64,000 nt of DNA from Niallia alba (GTDB taxonomy: Bacteria; Bacillota; Bacilli; Bacillales; Cytobacillaceae). Shown in pieces: positions 54,260-63,983 of this stretch. The notes under the pieces were generated by a model. The model was not told the DNA's origin. It saw nothing but the letters and a program-made list of their open reading frames with translations, and ran no database searches. The stretch spans positions 2,272,001-2,336,000 of the forward strand of contig NZ_JABBPK010000001.1 of assembly GCF_012933555.1 (NCBI RefSeq). Direction: 5' to 3'. Every line of letters starts with the position of its first letter. The stretch's first letter is position 1. The position numbers and the translations under genes are program-made.

Positions 54260-54778
54260 ATGTCTGTATACTTCACCAACCAAGCAGTGGAAGTGGTCAA
54301 TAACTTAAATAAAAACGGCTTTTTAACTGGGAACGGGGAGTTTGTGGATAAAGATTTCCTCCCTTCCTATAAGTGGATGATTGAACAAATGGATAAGAGA
54401 ATAAATAATAATGGTTTGATGCCTATTTGGCTATGGGCGACAAAACCGAATTTAAGAGAGGAAGGTCATTTTAACAAAGGAACAAAAGCTGTATGTTTAA
54501 CAGTCGAAATACCAGAAAATAAAGTTCTTCTTTCTGATTTTGATGCTTGGCACTGTGTGTTAAATGACGGCTTTTGTATGATTTCAGAGGAAGAAGATAG
54601 GTTGTTTGAACAGGGAAAATTAACGATTACAAAGAAACAAAGCTGGGAAAGAATATTTCACTTAGCAAAATTACGCAACTCAGAAATGTGGAATAATGGG
54701 GACCAAATTGTTCAGGGAGTTACATCCGTGATTCAGAAAGAACAGATTTTGAACATAGAATATTTTATTGCTAATTAA
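54260..54778 (+). CDS. DUF3841 family protein
   Basis: A 172-residue soluble protein. FLPSYKWMIEQMDKRI, PIWLWATKPNLREEGHF and VLLSDFDAWHCVLND are the conserved DUF3841 blocks. No activity is known. It is monocistronic. Confidence 0.82.
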   Translation: MSVYFTNQAVEVVNNLNKNGFLTGNGEFVDKDFLPSYKWMIEQMDKRINNNGLMPIWLWATKPNLREEGHFNKGTKAVCLTVEIPENKVLLSDFDAWHCVLNDGFCMISEEEDRLFEQGKLTITKKQSWERIFHLAKLRNSEMWNNGDQIVQGVTSVIQKEQILNIEYFIAN

Positions 54779-54874
54779 GATCGTTTCATGGACATAATAT
54801 AATGGATAAAAAAGGAGGAAATATCTTTTCCATATGGAATGTAATACGCATGTCATAGTTTAGGAGTGAAATAG

Positions 54875-55756
54875 ATGAAAAAAATTTTAGTACTTGGTGG
54901 AACACGTTTTTTCGGAAGAAAGCTTGTGGAAGTGCTGTTGGAAGAGGGGCATCAGGTTACGATAATGACCCGTGGGACAACAAGTCATCCATTTGACGAT
55001 CAAGTGGAGCATATCATCGGTGATCGCTCTATGAAGGAACAACTTAAAAATCATTTTGAAGGACGAAAATTTGATATTGTTTATGACAATATTTGCTATA
55101 CATCGAATGAAGCAAGGGATTTCTGTGAAGTTTTTAACGGGAATATTGGCAAACTTGTGTTTACATCTTCCTTGTCGACGTATTCTGCAGATGGAAAAGA
55201 AAAAAGAGAAGAAGACTTTGATCCTTATGATTATCCGATAGCATGGGGAGATAAAGAAGCTTTTACATATAATGAAGGAAAGCGACAAGCGGAAGCTGTT
55301 TTCTTTCAGTATGCAACATTTCCAGTTGTGGCAGTTAGGTTTCCCATCGTGTTAGGGGAAGATGATTACACACGCCGTTTGCATTTTCATGTGGAGCGGA
55401 TTCAGCAAGGAAAAACGATTGGTTTTGTTAATATGGATGCAGAAATGTCCTTTATTCTTGCCTCAGAAGCTGCTGCATTCCTAAAATGGACAGGTTTGTC
55501 AGACGTGGAAGGTCCATTTAATGCAACGGCAAATGGAAAAATTTCAATGAGAGAATTAATCTGTATAATCGAAAAGATTACAGGGCATGCTGCGAAAATA
55601 ACGTTAGAAGGGGACGAGGAAAATACATCCCCATTTGCGATTCCTGCCACATGGTATATGAATACGGAAAAGGCAGAAAAAGCAGGTTTTGTGTTCACTA
55701 ATCTAGATGAATGGTTAAGACCTTTGATTGAGGGGATTGCAAGTAATATTAAGTAA
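54875..55756 (+). CDS. NAD-dependent epimerase/dehydratase-like (extended SDR) protein
   Basis: A 293-residue SDR with an N-terminal Rossmann glycine motif LGGTRFFGRKLVE (a slight variant of GxxGxxG) and FTSSLSTYSADG near residue 98. The catalytic YxxxK may be YNEGKRQAE (position about 132). Its substrate, perhaps a nucleotide sugar, is unknown. A usual GGAGTG site precedes the ATG. Confidence 0.8.
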   Translation: MKKILVLGGTRFFGRKLVEVLLEEGHQVTIMTRGTTSHPFDDQVEHIIGDRSMKEQLKNHFEGRKFDIVYDNICYTSNEARDFCEVFNGNIGKLVFTSSLSTYSADGKEKREEDFDPYDYPIAWGDKEAFTYNEGKRQAEAVFFQYATFPVVAVRFPIVLGEDDYTRRLHFHVERIQQGKTIGFVNMDAEMSFILASEAAAFLKWTGLSDVEGPFNATANGKISMRELICIIEKITGHAAKITLEGDEENTSPFAIPATWYMNTEKAEKAGFVFTNLDEWLRPLIEGIASNIK

Positions 55757-55883
55757 AATTTTACATCATTAATTCCTCTAATTTCTTCATTATAAGGATA
55801 TCCTTTTTCCTGCACTGGAAAGAATAGTGATTTTTTCGAACGGAAATACTAGAAAAAACAGGAATAAAGGTAGGAGGAAAACG

Positions 55884-56192
55884 ATGCCTCGCAAAGATGA
55901 AGGGATTAGCAAAGAAGTAGTAAAGGAACCTACTAATACGAAAAAGAAAGAAGGGGAAGTGGATAAACTAAACCGCATGTTAGCGGCAGTGTTGGAGTAT
56001 ATTTCTGATGATGAGGTAGAAGAAATCGACATTGAATACATATTGGATCAAACAGAAGGACTTCGGGCCTGGTGGAATCAATATCGAGAGAAAAACCGCA
56101 AGCTTATGGAAGAGGAAATTAAAGAATCTTTAGGAGAATTATCACTCGAACAACTGGAGAAAATCCGGGAACAAATTAAAGCTAAGCAATAG
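55884..56192 (+). CDS. Hypothetical charged helical protein
   Basis: A 102-residue, highly charged cytoplasmic protein, mostly helical, with a C-terminal coil (KLMEEEIKESLGELSLEQLEKIREQ). No family is recognised. The start is ATG 55884 after TAGGAGG. The terminator stem begins 2 bp after its stop. Confidence 0.6.
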   Translation: MPRKDEGISKEVVKEPTNTKKKEGEVDKLNRMLAAVLEYISDDEVEEIDIEYILDQTEGLRAWWNQYREKNRKLMEEEIKESLGELSLEQLEKIREQIKAKQ

Positions 56193-56193
56193 C

Positions 56194-56233
56194 AAAAATG
56201 GTTTTCATCGTGGAGGATGAAAACCATTTTTTT
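56194..56233. terminator. Bidirectional terminator
   Basis: AAAAATGGTTTTCATC and GATGAAAACCATTTTT form a 16-base stem with T-runs on both strands, between convergent genes. Confidence 0.85.
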
Positions 56234-57401
56234 AACTGTTTGAAGGTAATGAACTTTTTTCTTTCCACCTAGATAAAGCAATCATCATAATGCAACAAAG
56301 AATCATCATCATGACAAATACTTGCTTATCATAAGAGATATAGTCCCTTATTAATCCAGCTATAATGGGAATAATCCCACCAATCATGTACCCAATTCCT
56401 TGCATCATCGAAGTCCAGGCACTTGCTTCTTGGGAAGAGTTTGTGGCGTTTAATGGCAAAGCCAAGGCAAGGGGAAATAACCCTCCAAGTCCTACAGCAA
56501 TTAGTCCGGTAGCAATCCAAGGAGTAACTAGGGGATAAAGGAACAGCAATAAACCAATAAACACAAATCCAATACTACCTAATAACCAAGCTTTTTCGTT
56601 TTTATATAGATCAGCTAGAGAAGGAATTAGGAAGCTAAAAATCATTTGAATAATGGTAAAAAAGGTAATGAGTGTCCCAGATTGAGTGCCGTTAAAGCCC
56701 AGTGATTGAGCAATTGGTGCAAGCCAAGTACTAATCGTGTAAAAAATTCCCGATTGTAAGCCAAATAAGAGCGTAAACATCCACGCTTTTTTATTTTTCC
56801 ATGGTAGCTGAGTTGGTATCTTGGAGGTAAGAGCAATCTCTCTATCTTTGACCATTTGCGGATACCAAAAAAGTAAACCGATTACGGCAAAAATGCTCCA
56901 GCTTGCAAGAGCTAGTTGCCAAGAATTATTTAAGTACTTTTGCAAAGGTAACATCAATCCAGCGCTAAAGGATGCTCCTAATCCCATCCCTACAGAATAG
57001 ATGCCAATCATCATCCCGATTTGATGGGGGAATTGTTGCTTGATATAACCAGAAACAAGTGGTCCGGCGATCGCTATGCCAATCCCGATAAAAAAGGCGG
57101 TAAGGAGCAAGGTGAAAGCAGAATGACTGAAAGCGCGTAAAGCAGTAGCAACTCCAATAAGAACTAAGCAAGCAGCAATTGTTCTTTCTAAACCGAATCG
57201 TGCACTTATTTTCACTGCAAAAAATGCAAAAAAACCCATGCAAATAACCGGAATTGCGGTCAATAAACTAACAATCCCATTGGATAAATGTAAATCAGCT
57301 CGAACGCTTTCTAAAACTGGGGAGATTGCCGCAATACTTGTTCTTAGATTAAATGATACGAAAAAAAGTGCAATAATCATCAAAACTATTTGTTTCTTCA
57401 T
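56232..57401 (-). CDS. MFS transporter, CynX/NimT (YycB-like) group
   Basis: A 389-residue carrier with 12 hydrophobic helices. The opening FFVSFNLRTSIAAISPVLESVRADL and the block GIAIAGPLVSGYIKQQFPHQIG match the CynX/YycB group, which moves anions such as cyanate, or nitroimidazole analogues; the real substrate is unknown. It follows the GntR/FadR gene by 74 bp on the same strand and is probably regulated by it. Confidence 0.85.
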   Translation of the reverse strand: MKKQIVLMIIALFFVSFNLRTSIAAISPVLESVRADLHLSNGIVSLLTAIPVICMGFFAFFAVKISARFGLERTIAACLVLIGVATALRAFSHSAFTLLLTAFFIGIGIAIAGPLVSGYIKQQFPHQIGMMIGIYSVGMGLGASFSAGLMLPLQKYLNNSWQLALASWSIFAVIGLLFWYPQMVKDREIALTSKIPTQLPWKNKKAWMFTLLFGLQSGIFYTISTWLAPIAQSLGFNGTQSGTLITFFTIIQMIFSFLIPSLADLYKNEKAWLLGSIGFVFIGLLLFLYPLVTPWIATGLIAVGLGGLFPLALALPLNATNSSQEASAWTSMMQGIGYMIGGIIPIIAGLIRDYISYDKQVFVMMMILCCIMMIALSRWKEKSSLPSNS

Positions 57402-57475
57402 TTTCAGTCCATCCTTTTATTTTTTTAATAAATACATCATATCATCAGACGTTTAAAGTTGAAAATAAGGAGCTG

Positions 57476-58153
57476 TTATAGCTCCAAGTTATTAAGTACA
57501 TATTGAATAGCTTTTTTCTCATCCTGAGCTAAAATCGCCTCAAATAGTTGTTGATGAATTTCGGAATTATCTCTGTAATTGCTTTGATGCAAAAGAAAAT
57601 TACTTAAAATCCTTGTTAACACAGGGGTGAAAGCTTGATAGAGGTCAAATAAAACTTTATTATGACTTGCCTTTGCAATAGCAAGATGAAATTCAATATC
57701 GGCTTCTACATAGGTGGCATAATTTCCATTTTGCAAGGCGTGGTACCGTTTATCTAACCATGATTTTATATGTAATAAATCTTCTTGCGTTCTTCGTTTG
57801 ACAGCCAATTTGACGATCTCTTGATCTAACATTGTCCTTGCTTCATAAATATCGTTTGTATCCGCCTGCTTAAGCTGTTGATCAAAGGATGTTTCATTTG
57901 CCCAATCCAGTGAGATGATTCGTGTCCCTCTTCCTTGCTTCACTTCAAGAATACCAGCATGCACGAGCACCTTTATAGCCTCACGAAGGGTTGAACGACC
58001 AACCGAAAATTCTTCCATTAACTGGGGCTCAGGAGGAAGGCGATCCCCAACTTTAAAGGTACCAGAAAATATTTTATTTTTAAGTTGTTCAATGATTTCA
58101 TCTGTCAATTTTCTTCCTGTTACTTTAGAAAATGAGGATGAATGATTCGTCAT
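57476..58153 (-). CDS. FadR-type GntR transcriptional regulator
   Basis: A 225-residue regulator: N-terminal GntR winged helix (LPPEPQLMEEFSVGRSTLREAIKVL) and a helical FCD effector domain with metal-site His positions (IEFHLAIAKASHN, NSEIHQQLFEAIL). The start is ATG 58153 after AAGGAG. It controls a downstream MFS gene most likely. The ligand is probably an organic acid. Confidence 0.88.
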   Translation of the reverse strand: MTNHSSSFSKVTGRKLTDEIIEQLKNKIFSGTFKVGDRLPPEPQLMEEFSVGRSTLREAIKVLVHAGILEVKQGRGTRIISLDWANETSFDQQLKQADTNDIYEARTMLDQEIVKLAVKRRTQEDLLHIKSWLDKRYHALQNGNYATYVEADIEFHLAIAKASHNKVLFDLYQAFTPVLTRILSNFLLHQSNYRDNSEIHQQLFEAILAQDEKKAIQYVLNNLEL

Positions 58154-58303
58154 GCTTTTCACTCTCCTTAACGATAGCACATATTCTTCTCCGTATAATT
58201 TAATTGTTCTAAATATACCATAGTTTAAAAAGAAACATAAATAGTGGATGTGAACACCATCTTCCTTTGATAGAATAAGAGGATGGAATATCTTAGTAGA
58301 ATG

Positions 58304-58358
58304 TTAAGAAATTCTTAAGAATTTTACTTATGGAAATTTAAGATTTTTTTCATATGAT
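58304..58358 (+). promoter_or_regulatory. Promoter with TTAAGA direct repeats upstream of the two-component operon
   Basis: TTAAGA occurs at 58304, 58315 and 58338 (11 and 23 bp apart), and the first two also make the palindrome TTAAGAA-A-TTCTTAA. A TATGAT -10 lies at 58353. OmpR-family regulators bind tandem direct repeats near this phasing, so autoregulation is plausible. Confidence 0.5.
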
Positions 58359-58392
58359 AGAGACATCCAAGAGAGAGAGCAGGTGCGTAGAG

Positions 58393-59085
58393 TTGGGGAA
58401 CTACAATGTGTTAGTAGTAGATGATGAAAAAGAAATTAGAGATGCAATTGAAATTTATCTTAAAAACGAAGGAATAACGGTTTTAAAAGCAAGTGATGGT
58501 GTAGAAGCTTTAGATCTATTAATGGAAAAAACGATCCATTTAATTCTAATGGATATAATGATGCCGAATTTAGACGGTATTTCTGCTACTTATAAAATTA
58601 GAGAGCAAAAAAATATCCCCATTATTATGCTAAGTGCAAAAAGTGAGGATACCGACAAAATATTAGGATTACAAATTGGAGCAGATGATTACATAACTAA
58701 ACCCTTTAATCCCATGGAACTAGTCGCAAGAGTGAAATCACAACTGAGAAGATATGTGACACTTGGAACTTTTGATGGAGTAAAGAAAAAAATAGATTTA
58801 AATGGTTTAACCTTAGACCAAGAGGCAAAGGAAGTCGCGGTGAATGGAGAATGCGTAAAGCTAACACCTATTGAATACAAAATAGTAGATCTATTGATGA
58901 AAAATGCAGGCAGAGTATTCTCTATTACGGAAATTTATGAAAGTGTATGGAAAGAACCTGGATACAATGCCGAAAATACGGTAGCAGTACATATTCGAAA
59001 AATACGTGAGAAAATCGAAGTAGATCCAAAGAATCCTCGATTTTTAAAGGTGGTGTGGGGCATTGGCTACAAAATCGAGAGGTAA
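58393..59085 (+). CDS. OmpR/VanR-family response regulator
   Basis: A two-component DNA-binding response regulator of about 230 residues: receiver domain with acidic pocket VVDDE, phospho-Asp in LILMDIMMPN, Lys in DDYITKPF, then a winged-helix output domain with GRVFSITEIYESVWKEPG. The start is taken as TTG 58393 (LGNYNVLVVDD); an ATG at 58354 overlaps the -10 element. It is co-transcribed with the kinase gene, which overlaps it by 23 bp. Confidence 0.88.
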   Translation: MGNYNVLVVDDEKEIRDAIEIYLKNEGITVLKASDGVEALDLLMEKTIHLILMDIMMPNLDGISATYKIREQKNIPIIMLSAKSEDTDKILGLQIGADDYITKPFNPMELVARVKSQLRRYVTLGTFDGVKKKIDLNGLTLDQEAKEVAVNGECVKLTPIEYKIVDLLMKNAGRVFSITEIYESVWKEPGYNAENTVAVHIRKIREKIEVDPKNPRFLKVVWGIGYKIER

Positions 59086-61333
59086 AGTTCTTTTTTTAGT
59101 TTGGACATTACTTATTACAATCGGACTTAGTGGAATTACATCTTTAGACATATGGTTTAATAGATATTTGCAAACAGATTATTATAAAACCGCTATCTTT
59201 CAAAATAGGATGAATTACTTTATTGGTCTTCTTAGTGATTATGAATTATATTCTGTTCCGCTAGAAGAAGCAAAGAAGAACATCACAGTGACGCAAGAAG
59301 AAATCAATGATTACCGTTATTATTATGGAGATCTTAATGAACAAATCCAAAATATAAAAAGTCAGTATGAGGAGCAAATTCAAACAGCTAAAGAGACGGG
59401 AAGCAATGAAGCAGAACAGCTATACATAGAAGAAAGAGATAAGAAAATCTCTGATATAACGAAAAATTTTCAAAGTGATGAATATGTAGAAGCAAAGATA
59501 GAAAAAGAAAAATTACGACAATTAGACGAATACTATCAAGAACTACAGTACGGGGAATACGATTATAAAGACTGGGCAGATTCTTTCCAGTATTACTTTA
59601 AAAATAAGAAAACAGGAGAAATAGTAACAAATCTAAATCCTTCCACTGGCGAAACCGTGGAAAGTATGTTGAATCAGAAAAATACAAAATTTCTTCAGGA
59701 TATTCATGTTGATCCAAAAGATGAGTGGGAGCATCAATACATTTCATTAGATTCTCCTTGGTATGAGTTTGGTTCGTCAGATACAGTTGCGACTGAAGTT
59801 TCGATTTTAAATGGCATAAAGAAGAATATAGGCAGCTTTGAGGGACAAATTGCTGTTCCTGACAACTTAAATGCAGATAGTATGTTAAATAAAGACGAGG
59901 AAAACTATAAAATACAGCAAAAACAAGTAATTTGGTTTAGTGTTATTAGTATCATCAGTTTAGCTGTAAGCTGCTTTTTCCTCTTAACGAGAAGAAGCAT
60001 CTTAAAACAATGGGAATGGTCGTTTTATAAAAAAGTTCCGATTGATATTGGGGTTATCTTACTGTTAATTAGTATAATAGTTGCGATAATTGGTCTTTGG
60101 GGAGTATATGATCAATTTGAGATCCAACTGTATAATGAAGGGGAATCTTGGAAAGATGTTATTCTATTTGGATGCTTAGCATGGCTTTTTATATCCTTAT
60201 CATTTGTCCAAATATCTCTTTTATATAAAGATAAATTAAAAGGTCAAAAATTAACTTGGGCAAATACATTTATAAATACATGTTTTAAAGCGATGAAAAG
60301 ACCTTTCATTCTATTATTTTCGAGTAGAACACCGCTGACTAAATTGATTCTCTGTTTGGTTATTGTTTTCGGATTAGGCATTGGATTACTACTGACGATT
60401 ATGATTCCAATTATCGCTCCACTCTATCTTGTAGTATTGATTATTATTGGAATCCCAGCCATCAATTATTTAGTGAAAACTACCAACTCACTAAATGAGC
60501 TTGTTGTATATACAAATGATATAATGAGTGGTCAAAAAGTGAGTGATTTAGCTATTAAAAATTCTAGTGAACTTGCAACATTGGCAGATAATATCAATAC
60601 ATTAAAAAATGGTGTAATTATCTCTCAAAATGCACAAGCAAAAAGCGAACGACTAAAAACAGAATTAATTACGAACGTCAGTCATGATTTACGGACTCCT
60701 TTAACATCGATTATCAATTACACAGAATTATTGAAAAATAAAAATCTATCAGAAGAAGAAAAAGAAGGATATGTAGCTATTATTGACCGGAAATCACAAC
60801 GGTTAAAAGTATTGATTGATGACTTATTTGAGGTCTCTAAAATGGTAAGCGGCAATGTGGAACTAAAAAAGGAAAAGGTAGATTTAGTCCAGCTTTTACA
60901 GCAAGCATTAGGGGAATATGATGAAAATATAAGAGCTTCTACTCTTGATTTTCGCGTTACCAAACAAGAACCATCGATTTATGCAGTTGTTGATGGGCAG
61001 AAGCTTTGGAGAGTATTTGATAATTTAATAGGTAACATTTTGAAATATTCTTTAGAGCATTCACGAGTCTATATTTCTATTAAATTAGAAAAAGAGCAAG
61101 CTATTCTTCAATTTAAAAATATATCAAAGTATGAGCTTGATGATAATTTGGATGAATTATATGAGCGTTTTAAACGAGGCGATACATCGAGACATACAGA
61201 TGGATCAGGCCTTGGGCTTGCAATTGCCAAATCGATCATCGACCTTCATGAGGGAATGATCACAATTGATACAGATGGGGATTTATTTAAAGTTACGCTA
61301 GCGCTGAATGTAAATGACATGCAGCAAAACTAA
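59063..61333 (+). CDS. Sensor histidine kinase with large extracytoplasmic domain
   Basis: A 756-residue membrane kinase: a first helix near residues 9-27, then about 270 residues outside with a coiled-coil-like stretch (QIQNIKSQYEEQIQTAKETG), four to six helices near 295-480, HAMP-like linker, HisKA with NVSHDLRTPL near 540, and HATPase with DNLIGNILKYS and GSGLGLAIAKSI. The start is TTG within the regulator's end. The stimulus is unknown, perhaps cell-envelope-related by resemblance to VanS-type kinases. Confidence 0.88.
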   Translation: MATKSRGKVLFLVWTLLITIGLSGITSLDIWFNRYLQTDYYKTAIFQNRMNYFIGLLSDYELYSVPLEEAKKNITVTQEEINDYRYYYGDLNEQIQNIKSQYEEQIQTAKETGSNEAEQLYIEERDKKISDITKNFQSDEYVEAKIEKEKLRQLDEYYQELQYGEYDYKDWADSFQYYFKNKKTGEIVTNLNPSTGETVESMLNQKNTKFLQDIHVDPKDEWEHQYISLDSPWYEFGSSDTVATEVSILNGIKKNIGSFEGQIAVPDNLNADSMLNKDEENYKIQQKQVIWFSVISIISLAVSCFFLLTRRSILKQWEWSFYKKVPIDIGVILLLISIIVAIIGLWGVYDQFEIQLYNEGESWKDVILFGCLAWLFISLSFVQISLLYKDKLKGQKLTWANTFINTCFKAMKRPFILLFSSRTPLTKLILCLVIVFGLGIGLLLTIMIPIIAPLYLVVLIIIGIPAINYLVKTTNSLNELVVYTNDIMSGQKVSDLAIKNSSELATLADNINTLKNGVIISQNAQAKSERLKTELITNVSHDLRTPLTSIINYTELLKNKNLSEEEKEGYVAIIDRKSQRLKVLIDDLFEVSKMVSGNVELKKEKVDLVQLLQQALGEYDENIRASTLDFRVTKQEPSIYAVVDGQKLWRVFDNLIGNILKYSLEHSRVYISIKLEKEQAILQFKNISKYELDDNLDELYERFKRGDTSRHTDGSGLGLAIAKSIIDLHEGMITIDTDGDLFKVTLALNVNDMQQN

Positions 61334-61335
61334 AC

Positions 61336-61506
61336 ATGAATAAAAAACAAGCAACCCATCTGTATGCATTAGTATATCCGATTATTAGGAATAAAAAGAC
61401 CGCAAAAAAAATAGTAATTGATATGCTTCGGATCGATCAAAAATTAGGAGAGAAAGAGCTTGCTCGCAAAGCGATTAATAGAGCGATTGAAACAGTAAAA
61501 AGATAA
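61336..61506 (+). CDS. Small basic hypothetical protein
   Basis: A 56-residue, lysine-rich, helical frame starting 2 bp after the kinase stop. It begins MNKKQATHLYALVYPIIRNK and ends in a repeated-looking helix. No family is known. Ribosome binding would depend on sequence at the end of the kinase gene (ATGCAGC), which is weak; coupling is possible. A terminator follows directly. Confidence 0.5.
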   Translation: MNKKQATHLYALVYPIIRNKKTAKKIVIDMLRIDQKLGEKELARKAINRAIETVKR

Positions 61507-61514
61507 GATAGGAT

Positions 61515-61557
61515 AAAAAATACTTTCTTTAATTATAAAAAGGAAGTATTTTTTTTA
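61515..61557 (+). terminator. Terminator of the two-component operon
   Basis: AAAAAATACTTTC pairs with the GGAAGTATTTTTTTT side (one mismatch); an AT-rich loop lies between. Confidence 0.75.
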
Positions 61558-61621
61558 ACTAGAAATTTATGTTAAAATAGTGGAAAGATTGCGAATAATC
61601 ACGGAAGGAAGGAAACAGAAG

Positions 61622-62560
61622 GTGGCTATCAAAAAAATCGGTATAGTTGGGCTTGGAGCGATAGGGGCAGTTTACGGAAAAATGCTTCAAAACATCGAAG
61701 AATTAGAAGTGAAAATCATTGTCGATGAACACCGGAAAACAAAATATGAAAAAGAAAAGTTTTACATAAATGGAGAAGAAACATCCTATCATTATATCAA
61801 TCCAGAAACACAATCAGACTCATTTGATTTGCTTCTCCTCGCAGTAAAATATGGACAACTCCAAGAAGCAATCTCCCTTATTCGTCCATTTGTAGGAGAA
61901 CAAACAGTTATCCTATCCTTATTAAATGGAATTACGAGCGAAGAAGAAATTGCAAAAAGCTATGGAGAAGAAAAGGTTCTCTATTCAATTTGTAATGGGA
62001 TTGACTCAACAAGAGAAGACAACCGAATTTATTATAGCAATGCTGGAATCATTACTTTTGGGGAGAAAGAAAATTTAGAGCTGACGGATCGTGTGAAAGA
62101 AGTAAAGCATTGCTTAGAACGTGCAAATATATCAGTGGATGTACCGGCAGATATGGAAAGGGCATTATGGAATAAGTTCATGATAAATGTAGGCATGAAT
62201 CAAGCTTCAGCTGTGACCCGAGCTCCCTACGCTTTCTTTCAAAAAGAAGGTCCAGCAAGAGAACTAGCCAAAAGTGCCATGAAGGAAGTAATTAAGCTAG
62301 CTCAGGCAAAGCGAATTGACCTAACAGAACAAGATATGGATTATTTTTTTGCCAATGTCTTAAGCAAAGTTGGTGGAACAGGAAAGACATCGATGCTACA
62401 GGATATTGAAGCGGGAAGAAAAACGGAAGTAGCTCTGTTCGCTGAAAAAGTAATCGATTATGGACAGAAGCTTGGTATCGAAACGCCTATTAATCAAGCA
62501 TTCTATCGAATTATTAAAACAGTGGAGGAAATGCAAGAAGAGAATAGCTTGATACATTGA
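61622..62560 (+). CDS. Ketopantoate reductase-like (2-dehydropantoate 2-reductase) protein
   Basis: A 312-residue NADPH enzyme of the ApbA/PanE family. The start is GTG 61622 (VAIKKIGIVG) after GGAAGGAAGG; the longer frame lacks a site. Rossmann motif GLGAIGAVYG, the conserved Lys and Asn region NGITSEEEI and ALWNKFMINVGMNQASA, and the C-terminal GRKTEVALFAEKVI are family marks. It may make pantoate, or serve as a paralog with other 2-oxoacids, since no pan operon is near. Confidence 0.85.
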   Translation: MAIKKIGIVGLGAIGAVYGKMLQNIEELEVKIIVDEHRKTKYEKEKFYINGEETSYHYINPETQSDSFDLLLLAVKYGQLQEAISLIRPFVGEQTVILSLLNGITSEEEIAKSYGEEKVLYSICNGIDSTREDNRIYYSNAGIITFGEKENLELTDRVKEVKHCLERANISVDVPADMERALWNKFMINVGMNQASAVTRAPYAFFQKEGPARELAKSAMKEVIKLAQAKRIDLTEQDMDYFFANVLSKVGGTGKTSMLQDIEAGRKTEVALFAEKVIDYGQKLGIETPINQAFYRIIKTVEEMQEENSLIH

Positions 62561-62652
62561 TGGTGTTAAAAAAAGTTCTCTTCTACCGATAAAGGGGAGA
62601 GAAAATGGGATGTACGGTATAGTAGGGGGAATTTTCTATCTTGGAGGTGTAA

Positions 62653-63222
62653 ATGAAATTTTATTTAATAAGACATGGACAGACAGAATGGAATGTAGAC
62701 GGAAAAATACAAGGTAGTACAGATATAGAGCTAAATACTGAAGGACTTATTCAGGCAGCACAATTAAGTGAAAAAATCCAAAATTTAAATTATCCTTTTT
62801 CAAAAATATATTCAAGTCCACAACAGAGAGCCGTTCAAACAGCTGAAATATTGAGTAGGGAAACTGCCATTGATTATGAAGTAAAGGATGGTCTAGAAGA
62901 GATTAATTTGGGAGAGTGGGAAGGTCTTTCGTGGAGGGAAGTCCAAGACACATACCCTCAAGAATTTGATCAGTGGTTAAAAAATCGAAAATATACAAAG
63001 CCTCCCAAAGGAGAATCTTACCAAGAAATGATAGATCGCGTGTTATCAGCATTAAACAAAATATTAAGGGAAACAAATGAAGATGCTGTAATTGTTACAC
63101 ATAGTGCGGTGATTATGTGTTTACAATGCTATCTAACAAATACACCATTTGAAGAAATGACGAAATTTAAGACAGAAAATAGTTCTATTACAGAGATAGA
63201 TGCAGAGTTGCTTCGTGTATAG
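62653..63222 (+). CDS. Histidine phosphatase superfamily protein (phosphoglycerate mutase-like)
   Basis: A 189-residue phosphatase whose RHG motif (YLIRHGQTEWNVDGKIQG) carries the phospho-accepting His, with a second His in VIVTHSAVIM near residue 147 and SSPQQRAVQTAEIL. The substrate is unknown; such proteins act on sugar or vitamin phosphates. An AGGTGT site precedes the ATG. A relic of a related gene is at 63738. Confidence 0.88.
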   Translation: MKFYLIRHGQTEWNVDGKIQGSTDIELNTEGLIQAAQLSEKIQNLNYPFSKIYSSPQQRAVQTAEILSRETAIDYEVKDGLEEINLGEWEGLSWREVQDTYPQEFDQWLKNRKYTKPPKGESYQEMIDRVLSALNKILRETNEDAVIVTHSAVIMCLQCYLTNTPFEEMTKFKTENSSITEIDAELLRV

Positions 63223-63256
63223 CGCTTGATTAAATTTAGAGAACGGGGGAAATCAA

Positions 63257-63688
63257 TTGGTTCAAAACACACACCAGCAAAATTCGCTGCCTAAACATAT
63301 CGTTTCAGCGGCAACGGTTGTAATTAACGAAAAAAAGGAACTTCTTTTAATTAAAGGACCTAAAAGAGGCTGGGAAATGCCAGGTGGACAAGTGGAAGAG
63401 GGAGAGTCGTTAAAAGACGCTGCAGTAAGGGAAACGAAAGAGGAATCGGGTATTGATATTGAAGTAGTGAAATTTTGTGGGATATTCCAAAATGTAGACT
63501 GTTCCATATGCAACACGTTGTTCTCAGCCAAACCAATTGGAGGGAAATTAACTACATCATCTGAAAGCTTAGAAGTGGGATTTTTTCCTATCGAAGAAGC
63601 TCTAAAAATGGTAACATATAAGAATTTCAGGAAAAGAATCGAGCAATGCTTGGATGAAAACAGCCAACCTTTTTGTGTAGAGTTTTAA
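63257..63688 (+). CDS. Nudix hydrolase
   Basis: A 143-residue Nudix protein cleaving nucleoside diphosphate-linked substrates. The Nudix box GGQVEEGESLKDAAVRETKEE fits GX5EX7REUXEEXGU. The start is TTG 63257 (LVQNTHQQNS) after ACGGGGGAA. It may be a mutator-type or RNA-cap hydrolase, but specificity is unknown. Confidence 0.88.
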   Translation: MVQNTHQQNSLPKHIVSAATVVINEKKELLLIKGPKRGWEMPGGQVEEGESLKDAAVRETKEESGIDIEVVKFCGIFQNVDCSICNTLFSAKPIGGKLTTSSESLEVGFFPIEEALKMVTYKNFRKRIEQCLDENSQPFCVEF

Positions 63689-63737
63689 AGGAGCGGCAGA
63701 AAAATCACAAAAAAACAAAACAAGTGGGGAATACAAA

Positions 63738-63928
63738 ATGTTTTTACGATATCCAGGAAAAAGGGTATTAATCGTTAGCCATGGTACTTTCATTGGACTG
63801 ACCCTTAACAAATTCTTTCAACAGTTTTTCAAGACACTTATATAGATAATACTTCCCTTACTATTTTAAATCATTTTGGCGGAAACTGGGAATGTACTCT
63901 ATATAATTGTACAAAGCATATTATATGA
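63738..63928 (+). pseudogene. Relic of a histidine phosphatase C-terminus
   Basis: From ATG 63738 the frame reads KRVLIVSHGTFIGLTLNKFF, then slips; the second frame gives DTYIDNTSLTILNHFGGNWE and ends at TGA 63926. VSHGTFIGLTL is the second-His motif of phosphoglycerate-mutase-like proteins. The N-terminal RHG region is missing. A one-base shift and a 5' deletion have killed it. Confidence 0.7.
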
Positions 63929-63983
63929 TGTCGTTATTTTAGAACTAGGATATTAAATAATAGGAAAAGGGCGGTGAAATTAT

